From: DATFLS01 sp964413425
GTDB lineage: Bacteria > Fidelibacterota > JAANXI01
Length of the DNA stretch: 32,264 nt
NCBI GenBank assembly: GCA_964413425.1
Contig: CAYPST010000041.1
Location: forward strand, 1 to 32,264
Direction: 5' to 3'
Part shown: one piece after another, positions 24,936-32,264 of the stretch
Layout of the letters: each line of letters opens with the position of its first letter
How positions within the stretch are numbered: position 1 is the first letter of the stretch
Notes under the pieces: generated by a model
Told to the model about the DNA's origin: nothing
What the model saw: the letters and a program-made list of their open reading frames with translations, nothing else
Database searches by the model: none
Translations under genes and position numbers: made by a program

Positions 24936-27077
24936 CTAACGAATAATGACGAATTTTTTAATAATCTGATTTCCTGTTTCATGCTCCTTGATTATTGCAA
25001 AATATATCCCGCTGACCACCACTTGATTTGAATAAGAGGTATGATCCCAGAATTCATCACCGCTTCCATCTGTATGCTCAATAGTTTCGATCAGTTCACC
25101 TAACTCGGTGTATATTTCAATTGTGCATTTTCCTGGAATGTTCAGAAAACCAAGCTTGTCTTGTTGATCGGGCCAGCGTACTTCCTTTGCCGAAGTTATG
25201 TTATAGGGATTGGGGACGATTCTGGCGTCCGATAGTTTGTCTCCGGCTGCCCGCCTCAAGAACGCCGGATCATATGTTTGGGTGTAGAATCGGTTACTTT
25301 TTAATCGCACTCCCGTGGGTGTCTCGCCGGTTGAGTTCGTATTGATCGCTCCAACAGACTGTATATAATAGAAGTAACTGATTCCCCTTGTCACCTCAGT
25401 ATCTTCATAGTGGCGAACATCCGGATCAACTGTAGCAACTAGATTATATTGCATTTTATCCTCGAAGGCGCCCTGATATCGGTTATGAGTCCTGTAAATC
25501 TCAAATCCACCAGGGGGATTCTCCTCACTCGTCCAATCGAGTACAATTCGATCCGTACCTGATGTAACTTGAAAACTGCTCGGAGGATCAGGTGGGTGGG
25601 GAACTGCATAGCCTGATTTATAATTTGCTTCGGCCCTGGCTAACATCTTCCACAGGGAATCTCTTCCGGTCGCGAACCATCGGTTTTTCGTGAGTTTTTC
25701 TCCTTGATATTCAATCAACAGGTCATCATCACCGCCCGATTCTTTATAGGCCACGCCGATATCCCAGGCCGCTTCTTGACTTAAACCGGCAAAGCCTTCA
25801 ACGAACACAATTCGTATACTGTCACCAGGCTCCAACGTATATGGGCCATACTCCGCTGAAGCGGAAAAATTGCCTCCGAGTGTCTTCCCCATATTTTCCG
25901 GTTGGTGGGCCACCCGTTCCTCCCAGGTGGGATATTCTTCCTCGGAAGGTAATAATAAATCCGCATGATGGGGGTACGCTGTTCCATATCCATACCCGGC
26001 ATATGCTTGTTCCGGATGCATATAGGCATATTCTTTGGCCATCTGATCCTGCGCCGTAGATTCATTTCCTTTCGTTATAGGATCCCCTGCTGCTAAAAAG
26101 TTGAAAACGGACGGCTGGGATTTCGCGTCCGTTTTAATAGTTGCTGACGAATCCGCATGCAGGGTGGTCTGGGTCCAAAATTCCGGGGTTCCCAATCGTC
26201 CCGATGAATCCCCGGTGGCTGTTACATTATACTGATCAGTCCAGACCGGTGAGCCCAAACTGTTGGCCTTATCCCAATTGACCCTTCCAAACCAGCAATA
26301 CAGGCCTCGCCACGGGACGGGATAATCCTCCATCCCATCACCATAAGCATCAGACATAGTAGTTGTCCCATGCATTGGAATATTCCCTTCACCGAAATTA
26401 TACTGTATTTTCTGCGTGAAATGGATCATTACGTCTTCCAGGGTCTGATCAGGGAACTCGATGTCTGCGTCATTATCACTATTCCCGGTATTCTTGAAAA
26501 CGTAGTCGAAGATCATATAATCATCGTGATATTCATTGCTGAAATGCCGGACTTCATTATATAAGGTCACTCCCATCACCGTTCGCGCTTTGCGTATGAC
26601 CAAACGGTCAGCCTTTAATGATGGGTCAACTTCATCAATAAAGACTGGTCTGGCGAAGGTTTTCAAGCCATCAACGGTCACCTCCGGCTCGGGTACTCGA
26701 CTCACCAATTTTATATATTGTGGATAAAAGTCGGTGATTAAATGAAAGATCCGAGGACCAGTATGTACCACTCTGGGAGCATACGTCTTGCCATTCTCAT
26801 CGGTATGGCTTTCAGCACCAATCCACAATGCCTTTCTCGCAATATGAGTATTGTAGGGGTCCAGAATCCCCGGGTACATCAAACCCTGATGTTTCAGAGG
26901 CTGTGCTTCAGTGCCAGTCTCGCTTAATTGATGCTGCATGTCGCCGATATTCAGCCACCGAGTTTCAGCTTGACCGTATACCTGCTGGAACGCAGTGAAG
27001 CAAATTATTAGAGTTGATATTAGGAAGAGAATTTTATGATCATTTTTCCCGTATATCCTATGTGACATGTGTTTCAT
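24936..27077 (-). CDS. Large secreted protein with Fn3 domain and T9SS C-terminal sorting domain
   Basis: A 713-residue surface or secreted protein of unknown function. The signal peptide ends near VYGQA (about residue 36). A long N-terminal region of about 450 residues follows that I do not recognise (DPYNTHIARKALWIG, HDDYMIFDYVFKNTG); similar proteins occur next to TonB receptors in KSB1/Neomarinimicrobiota genomes, as I recall. Then an Fn3-like domain (about 497-590; SFQVTSGTDRIVLDW) and a C-terminal sorting domain (about 617-713) with IVPNPYN, SGIYFAIIK and a basic end KKFVIIR, typical of T9SS type A signals. The start ATG 27077 follows AAGGAG at 12 bases; an ATG 10 codons earlier includes that site. 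It is 54 bases from the TonB receptor gene. A glycan-binding partner of the receptor is a guess. Confidence 0.82.
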   Translation of the reverse strand: MKHMSHRIYGKNDHKILFLISTLIICFTAFQQVYGQAETRWLNIGDMQHQLSETGTEAQPLKHQGLMYPGILDPYNTHIARKALWIGAESHTDENGKTYAPRVVHTGPRIFHLITDFYPQYIKLVSRVPEPEVTVDGLKTFARPVFIDEVDPSLKADRLVIRKARTVMGVTLYNEVRHFSNEYHDDYMIFDYVFKNTGNSDNDADIEFPDQTLEDVMIHFTQKIQYNFGEGNIPMHGTTTMSDAYGDGMEDYPVPWRGLYCWFGRVNWDKANSLGSPVWTDQYNVTATGDSSGRLGTPEFWTQTTLHADSSATIKTDAKSQPSVFNFLAAGDPITKGNESTAQDQMAKEYAYMHPEQAYAGYGYGTAYPHHADLLLPSEEEYPTWEERVAHQPENMGKTLGGNFSASAEYGPYTLEPGDSIRIVFVEGFAGLSQEAAWDIGVAYKESGGDDDLLIEYQGEKLTKNRWFATGRDSLWKMLARAEANYKSGYAVPHPPDPPSSFQVTSGTDRIVLDWTSEENPPGGFEIYRTHNRYQGAFEDKMQYNLVATVDPDVRHYEDTEVTRGISYFYYIQSVGAINTNSTGETPTGVRLKSNRFYTQTYDPAFLRRAAGDKLSDARIVPNPYNITSAKEVRWPDQQDKLGFLNIPGKCTIEIYTELGELIETIEHTDGSGDEFWDHTSYSNQVVVSGIYFAIIKEHETGNQIIKKFVIIR

Positions 27078-27131
27078 AATTCGTACTAGCTCCTTATAGT
27101 TTTTCATTTCGCTATCGACATACGGAATGGA

Positions 27132-30100
27132 TTAAAACATAAACCGTATACCAATCCGATAGCTCCGCGGGTTTAGAAAGGAATGAAACCGCAAATTCGG
27201 CATGTCGATATAGGCTTTATCGTCCAGTACCTGATTGACGAGGTCTGAATCTGCTTCTTCCCAGTTCCCATCTTTCCATTCCATATACGTTCCAGTCTCC
27301 TTGACGTAATAGAGAGGAAATGGGTGTGGATCCTGGACCTCCTGAATGTCTCCGGAAATAATCTCGATGGGATGGAAATCAACCCCGTCTTTTCGATAAT
27401 CACCCGGTGTATCATTTCCCGGAATGAATTCATACGGTGGCGGGTTATCGCCGAAGGTGTCTTCCGGTAAGTGTAAAGATTCCATATACTGTTCATAATC
27501 GCGATCTCCGCCTCCATGCCACACGCCGTGCCTCCGGAGATGTTTCAGATTAAACACATTATAGATGTCAACGAACAACTGTACGGTACCGCCAACTACA
27601 TTCGGGTGGATATTTTTGCTCAACCGCATATCAAGCATGCTGTAATCCCTCCACCGAACATTATTCTTCACTCCCTCGATTTTCACATCCCCTGTCCAGG
27701 TAAAGGCCACACCTTCTCGCCATTCCCCTAACAGGTTTAAATGCCAGTCCCCGAGAGGCATTACCCCTCCTACTCGTGGCCCAAAATTCCGCGGACTGAT
27801 AAATTCGATATTGAATCTCCCGTAGGGTTGAGGAACCGGCAGTTCCTGATAATGGGCCCGACTCTCCCGTTCATATTGGCGCTGCCGGACTTGATTTTCG
27901 AATTGACGGGCGAAATTAAAATTCCCTTGTTTTGTCGCCATATACGTGAAATTGATAAATCCTCGAATATATTGCCCACGATTCTTGCGGAGTGTCATTT
28001 CGAACCCTCGGATATCTTCATAATTCAGAGGTTGGGTTATCTCATAATCCACCAGCCCGTCAATGCTGGTATACCGTACATCCCGCGGTTGATTATCCAG
28101 TGCTTTATAATAGCCACTGAGGCGTAAAAGATACTGATTAAACAAGTTTTGCTCGAAGCCCAGTTCATAGCTAATCGTTTTCTGCATGGGATGATGAGCA
28201 TTCCCTATATCATCGATGGCTCCTGTATTCGTTTCAGTAATTCCGAAATACTCGTTCGGATCCAATATCTGACGGAAATGCCCGTAATTGAAATAAAGTT
28301 TACTGTTCGCTGTGATTGGATATGATATTCCAACCCGCGGGCTAAGCTTCAATTCAGGTTCTATAGGTTCTGTCTCCAGATATTCATCAATCCCATCATA
28401 CCCGATCTGTGGTGAAAATGCCCTACTGAACGGTCCAAATTCGTACCACTGGTCACCCGAACGAAAATAGTCCAACCGGAATCCCAGCTGCGCAATCATC
28501 CCCTCAAATTCAAGCTTCGATTGCACATATGCGGCACCCTGAAATGGTTGCCGGTTCCATCGATATCGTTCAATTCCCACAAAGAGAGTTCGGGCAGAAC
28601 GGATATTGTAATCACTATGTATGAATTCGACACCACCTTTTATCTGTGTAAAATGATTGAGCTGGCTGGTAATATCCGCTCGAATATTGGTGACTGCAAC
28701 CTGTGAGGTGTCCCGCCCTTCCGCCCAGTGTCCCCCCATGTCCATCCCACTCGGGGAGTACAGATGATCCGGCCAGAATCCAAAGGGCGCTTCATCCAAC
28801 TTCATAGGTCCGATCTGGTTGATTACTGTCGACGTATCTCTCAATGCTTGTCGCCAGGTCCGATAATTGGTCTGTAGCCTCTGCATGCGAATATCATAAA
28901 AGGTTTTGCTGCTCAAAGTGTGGGTAAGCTTTGCACTATATAACCAGCGATAGTTATTACTCGGATTCCAGTCATCCCGTGCCCAGATACGGTACCGTCC
29001 TTCGGCATCATGTAACCAGTTCACCATATAGGCAGAGCTCCCACTCCAGGGATAGGGTGGGAGTTCCCCTTTGAACATACCAGGACGACCGGAAGTGTTG
29101 TTAGCTAATCCCTGTTCATTGCCCTGCATATGCTGGAGGGTCAATTTCATACTGTTTGTTAGATTTGAAGTCAGCTTTATTCGACCGGTTGATTCTCTAT
29201 AGACGCTTCGATATTGTGGGATAATGTAAGGATTTTGATCCTGACGGAATGAGGCCCAAAAGCGCAAACCGCCCAGAGATGTGCTTACTCCAGGAATTGG
29301 ACCACCAAAGCTGGCATCGATTTCATAATCAGGATGTTTATTCTCCAGATCTTTTCGCATGTACCACTGAAAGAGCCGGGGAAGGTCTTCTGGGCTCACG
29401 TTATTCGTAGGATCCCGATCTGAATTCATTTTTTCGGCTATTTTATTCCATCCTTCAAATTGCGCATAATTGCGTCGAATCCACTTATTCCATGGACTCT
29501 CGGCGGAATGGGTCCCCACCCACATGACCTCGGGATCCGTATATGGACGCCACCAGAAGCCATCAGGATCCTCCGGCCCCCCTCCGAACCATTGCTTTTG
29601 TGACGGCTTGTATCGCGCCAGAATATCGGCCGTATAATGATCTCTTGCCCCTTCTCTGGTGACTACATTAACCAGTCCTGACCGTATATTCCCATATTCA
29701 GCATTAAATCCCCCGGTTTGTATCTTTACTTCCTTTATGGAAGTATAGCTGACTGAGGTGAATGATTCATTCGTTCGTCCTTCGCGCATTGACATGCCAT
29801 CAACCATAAAAATCACTTCATCGCGATTGCTTCCACGAACAGAGAGGCCGGGCTCAACCCCAGCTTGCAACGTCACAACATCGTTCAAATTTGTTACTGG
29901 GAGGTTCTCAATATCCTGGACCTGCACATTAGCGACATTCGCGGAAATATCCGGGCGAACAACGGCTTGGGTAGCCTCAATAATAATGACTTCCTGCCCT
30001 CCCAATGCTTCCTGCTGAAGTTGAGCATTGACCTTCGTTGTTAGGTCAATATTCACATTGACATCTTCAACAACTGTTTCAGAATATCCGATATAGGATG

Positions 30101-30341
30101 CTCGTAAATCGTAAGTGCCTGGATCAACACCTATAATGGTATATCGACCATTTTCATTAGTGGCCGCTCCCATATTGGTCCCCACCAAAACTACATTGAC
30201 TCCTGGTAAGGGATCCCCTGTTTCGGCATCGGTCACAGTTCCAGCAATTTTCCCGGTCTGCCCGAAAACCAGGGAAATGGGCAATAATAACAATAGGGCC
30301 CATATTCCAAAATTTTGCACATACGAGAACACTCGGTTCAT
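27132..30341 (-). CDS. TonB-dependent receptor with carboxypeptidase-regulatory-like domain
   Basis: A 1,069-residue outer-membrane transporter. The signal peptide ends at VFGQ (about residue 28). A carboxypeptidase-D regulatory-like domain spans 30-108 (KIAGTVTDAETGDPLPGVNV, TNENGRYTI, SYIGYSE), followed by the TonB-box-like EVIIIEATQAVV (117-128), the plug (about 130-230; ENLPVTNLNDVVTLQAGVEP, VDGMSMREGR, GGFNAEYGN.RSGLVNVVTR) and a 22-strand-type barrel ending in aromatic FMF. This domain order is that of SusC-like and related receptors, but no SusD gene is adjacent. Instead a T9SS-sorted protein and a PorV-like barrel follow on the same strand. The ribosome binding site AAGGAGG is optimal, 6 bases before ATG. 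Substrate unknown; oligosaccharides from the neighbouring array are the obvious candidate. Confidence 0.93.
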   Translation of the reverse strand: MNRVFSYVQNFGIWALLLLLPISLVFGQTGKIAGTVTDAETGDPLPGVNVVLVGTNMGAATNENGRYTIIGVDPGTYDLRASYIGYSETVVEDVNVNIDLTTKVNAQLQQEALGGQEVIIIEATQAVVRPDISANVANVQVQDIENLPVTNLNDVVTLQAGVEPGLSVRGSNRDEVIFMVDGMSMREGRTNESFTSVSYTSIKEVKIQTGGFNAEYGNIRSGLVNVVTREGARDHYTADILARYKPSQKQWFGGGPEDPDGFWWRPYTDPEVMWVGTHSAESPWNKWIRRNYAQFEGWNKIAEKMNSDRDPTNNVSPEDLPRLFQWYMRKDLENKHPDYEIDASFGGPIPGVSTSLGGLRFWASFRQDQNPYIIPQYRSVYRESTGRIKLTSNLTNSMKLTLQHMQGNEQGLANNTSGRPGMFKGELPPYPWSGSSAYMVNWLHDAEGRYRIWARDDWNPSNNYRWLYSAKLTHTLSSKTFYDIRMQRLQTNYRTWRQALRDTSTVINQIGPMKLDEAPFGFWPDHLYSPSGMDMGGHWAEGRDTSQVAVTNIRADITSQLNHFTQIKGGVEFIHSDYNIRSARTLFVGIERYRWNRQPFQGAAYVQSKLEFEGMIAQLGFRLDYFRSGDQWYEFGPFSRAFSPQIGYDGIDEYLETEPIEPELKLSPRVGISYPITANSKLYFNYGHFRQILDPNEYFGITETNTGAIDDIGNAHHPMQKTISYELGFEQNLFNQYLLRLSGYYKALDNQPRDVRYTSIDGLVDYEITQPLNYEDIRGFEMTLRKNRGQYIRGFINFTYMATKQGNFNFARQFENQVRQRQYERESRAHYQELPVPQPYGRFNIEFISPRNFGPRVGGVMPLGDWHLNLLGEWREGVAFTWTGDVKIEGVKNNVRWRDYSMLDMRLSKNIHPNVVGGTVQLFVDIYNVFNLKHLRRHGVWHGGGDRDYEQYMESLHLPEDTFGDNPPPYEFIPGNDTPGDYRKDGVDFHPIEIISGDIQEVQDPHPFPLYYVKETGTYMEWKDGNWEEADSDLVNQVLDDKAYIDMPNLRFHSFLNPRSYRIGIRFMF

Positions 30342-30537
30342 GACTTTCCTCCTTATGTATTTTCCCTTTTCCCGTCATTTTTTCGATGAATTTCAAAGAA
30401 CAGAGAACTGGCGATATATTGTGGAGGAGGCTTTATGGCAATACCACCAGTTCTCCACTATTTCATGTTGTTTGTTCCAGCGGCTTCCTTTTTCTGTACT
30501 TTGTGCGTGTGGTACCATTTTTTCCATCGTATTTCAG

Positions 30538-31563
30538 TTATCCCACCGAGATCTGTAATGCCCATTCCGCCATCCCCCACGTGTCGAGCGTGGCGTGCTC
30601 ACCCCGCGCACGGGCCTGGTGCAGGGCATCCGGCCGCCCACAACTGGGCTGTATCGCTATTGTGGGAGGAAGGTAATTTGATCGATTTCCGCCTCCAGGA
30701 TATCCCAACAATACTCCCACATACGGAACGTGCTGCGGATCAAATTCAAAGCGGATACTTTCTCCCGTATCCGACCGCGTGTATTCACAGCACCCGTCGA
30801 CCAGGGCGTCTGTATACACCTTGAGGGTATGGTTTTCTGGGCGGATTGGGAGGACCGCAGAATTACTCTCCCGCCCGGGCTGTCCCAGGGGCCAGGGGAG
30901 ATATTCGCCCGGCTGCCCGAGGCTGGCATCGGTGGTCCAATCCAGCATCACCCGGTCCACTCCCGGTTCGAACCCAATCTCGGATCCCGGCGGAGCCTGC
31001 AACCACGGCTGGAGCGACCACAGATACTCAAAGGGGACGGCCGATTCATTGATCATCCGATACGCGATATGCACGGTGGCGTGCTCTAACCACATGGTCT
31101 TGCTGAATTCGTACTGCCACCGCACCCCCTCTGTATGTAAATACAGGGCCGGAGTGTCTTTCGAGACATGGTACACCCACGGAATCCCCCACAGCTCCCC
31201 GTGATCCGGAAAGTGGAGCGCCCGGGGCTGTCCCTGCTCCTTTGTGGTGATGGTACTGGCCGCAATGGTCGGAAAACAGTCGTCGCAGCCGCTGGGATCC
31301 TCCTGGGGATACGCGGCCCCGTAATATGGAAGGTGGGTCTTGCTGTAGGCGCGGACGGGCTGCCGGAGGAATTGTGTCCCGGATTGCTTGTTGGTCAGTT
31401 CGACCATTTTGCCCCCAACCGCTGGCAGCACAATTGTTCGGATCTCGTGATTCTCCAGCACCAGAAACTGCAACCCATTCTGCCGATAGTGGGCCACCCT
31501 GCCAGTCCTTGCACTCTTTTTGAGAGGCCCTTTTCGAAGATATTTGGTCGCATCCTCCACCAT
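30538..31563 (-). CDS. Aldose 1-epimerase-like (galactose mutarotase fold) protein
   Basis: A 341-residue cytosolic-looking protein of the galactose-mutarotase/aldose epimerase fold. Seen: IRTIVLPAVGGKMVELTNK (41-59, the typical N-terminal strand pair), a possible catalytic His in FPDHGELWGIPW (118-129), YLWSLQPWL (180-188; the usual His in W(S)xHP is Gln here) and the late LGYPGGGNRSNY. These enzymes interconvert sugar anomers; the His-to-Gln change makes the activity uncertain and it may be a non-catalytic or specialised member. ATG 31563 is chosen since the 34 residues before it look non-coding (QSYDRWLLHQKATKH), with a weak GGTGGGG site. It is the gene upstream of the TonB receptor on the same strand (196 bases apart), which fits sugar uptake and use. 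Confidence 0.78.
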   Translation of the reverse strand: MVEDATKYLRKGPLKKSARTGRVAHYRQNGLQFLVLENHEIRTIVLPAVGGKMVELTNKQSGTQFLRQPVRAYSKTHLPYYGAAYPQEDPSGCDDCFPTIAASTITTKEQGQPRALHFPDHGELWGIPWVYHVSKDTPALYLHTEGVRWQYEFSKTMWLEHATVHIAYRMINESAVPFEYLWSLQPWLQAPPGSEIGFEPGVDRVMLDWTTDASLGQPGEYLPWPLGQPGRESNSAVLPIRPENHTLKVYTDALVDGCCEYTRSDTGESIRFEFDPQHVPYVGVLLGYPGGGNRSNYLPPTIAIQPSCGRPDALHQARARGEHATLDTWGMAEWALQISVG

Positions 31564-31936
31564 AGGTTGATTTCCCCACCTGGTAAGTTGGATGATATTT
31601 GTGTGCTTCGTTGCTTTCTGGTGAAGCAGCCACCTATCATAGCTCTGACTAACTGTTCCCGGCACTCACTTGCCTCATGTGATCTCGCCTGGCGATTACC
31701 TGTTCAACCATGAAATGAATTTATTCTGCCATTACACATTACAACAATAATGCCGGGAACCCACCAGCAAGGAGAAGCTACTCTGCGAACACATTGTATC
31801 CTCAGGAGTTACTGAACTATAAATGCTCGTCCATGCCCCGGATGGGGCCTCGATGGAGGTGTAAAAAAATCGGACATTGCCCGGATTACCACGGTAAAAC
31901 TGTCAAATAAGCTGACACTGATATCAGGCGGACCCC

Positions 31937-32263
31937 TTAATATGTTCCAAGCTGATACTTGTGGAGTTTATGATATAACGCCTGGCGCGTGATCCCGAGC
32001 AGTTTGGCTGCCTGGGTGATATTCCAGCGCACCTGCTCACAGACGGTATGGATGTGATCTTTTTCATGGGCCTGTAATGCGAGCGGATTGTCTTCCCGGG
32101 TCCGGGGTGATGATCGCAACGTGTCCGGGAGCATCTCGACTGTCACTTCCTGACCCCTGGAGAAAATCAGCAATTCCCTCACCAGATGCTTCAACTCCCG
32201 GACATTCCCGGGCCAGTCATAGGCCAGGAAGTGGGCCAATACCTCATCGGAAAATTGGGGGGG
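31937..32263 (-). CDS. Sigma-54-dependent transcriptional activator, C-terminal fragment
   Basis: Partial gene cut by the contig end; about 108 residues are visible. It starts inside the AAA+ domain with FSDEVLAHFLAYDWPGNVRE, the conserved C-terminal AAA+ box of NtrC-family activators, and ends with a Fis-type helix-turn-helix (WNITQAAKLLGITRQALYHK, then LHKYQLGTY). It activates promoters read by sigma-54 RNA polymerase. The receiver or sensor domain and Walker motifs lie beyond the contig. The stop is at 31937. The 271 bases up to the epimerase-like gene hold no gene I can see and no clear TGGCAC-N5-TTGC sigma-54 site. Whether it controls the carbohydrate genes is unknown. Confidence 0.92.
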   Translation of the reverse strand, partial: PPQFSDEVLAHFLAYDWPGNVRELKHLVRELLIFSRGQEVTVEMLPDTLRSSPRTREDNPLALQAHEKDHIHTVCEQVRWNITQAAKLLGITRQALYHKLHKYQLGTY

Positions 32264-32264
32264 G
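32257..32264. other. Poly-G run at contig end, possible sequencing artefact
   Basis: The last eight bases are all G. Runs of G at read ends are a known artefact of two-colour Illumina chemistry. They would encode Pro-Pro in the activator, which the family tolerates at this position, so they might also be real. Confidence 0.4.

Noticed and set aside
27132..30341. SusC with SusD partner
   Set aside because: No SusD-like lipoprotein is encoded next to the receptor; the neighbour has a T9SS tail and Fn3 domain instead.
1..32264. CRISPR arrays, rRNA genes, toxin-antitoxin or phage-defence systems
   Set aside because: I saw no regularly spaced repeats, no rRNA sequence and no genes of such families.

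Overview
The window looks like a contig from a Gram-negative member of the FCB superphylum (Bacteroidota relatives such as Neomarinimicrobiota, KSB1/Calditrichota, Rhodothermota or Balneolota). This rests on a large TonB-dependent receptor with an N-terminal carboxypeptidase-regulatory-like domain, a secreted protein with a type IX secretion (T9SS) sorting tail, a PorV/PorQ-type outer-membrane protein, and many Tat/Sec-exported formylglycine sulfatases. A genus cannot be named from the sequence alone. Both contig ends look technical: bases 1-16 resemble an Illumina adapter and the last 8 bases are all G.

Left part (1-7.4 kb): the C-terminal piece of a sulfatase, a HAD sugar-phosphate phosphatase/mutase, tRNA-Ser(GGA) followed by a partial copy of its own 3' half and an interspersed repeat, an egtD histidine methyltransferase preceded by a broken egtC remnant, an alkyladenine DNA glycosylase, tRNA-Ser(GCT), an N-sulfoglucosamine-sulfohydrolase-like sulfatase and an exported Gfo/Idh/MocA oxidoreductase.

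Middle part (8-23.6 kb), all on the minus strand: an array resembling a polysaccharide-utilisation locus. In transcription order it holds a tandem alpha/beta-hydrolase esterase, a PhoD-like phosphatase (two frameshifts), a second tandem esterase, an IS982-family insertion sequence inserted in the opposite direction, four sulfatases (one with an in-frame TAG), a GH28-type beta-helix glycosidase, and finally a peculiar Cys/VKTA-repeat exported protein with its own terminator. The likely task is stripping sulfate and acyl groups from a uronic-acid-containing, probably sulfated polysaccharide and then cutting the backbone. Formylglycine-generating enzyme, needed to activate the sulfatases, is not in the window.

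Right part (23.7-32.3 kb), minus strand: a three-gene envelope module (TonB-dependent receptor, T9SS-sorted Fn3 protein, PorV-like barrel) directly upstream of the esterase array, then an aldose-epimerase-like enzyme and the C-terminal end of a sigma-54-dependent activator. There is no SusD, so the receptor module seems to take the place of a SusCD pair. Several lesions (TAG, two frameshifted genes, IS) lie within 13.7-21 kb; they are either real decay of the array or base-level assembly errors, and raw reads would decide.
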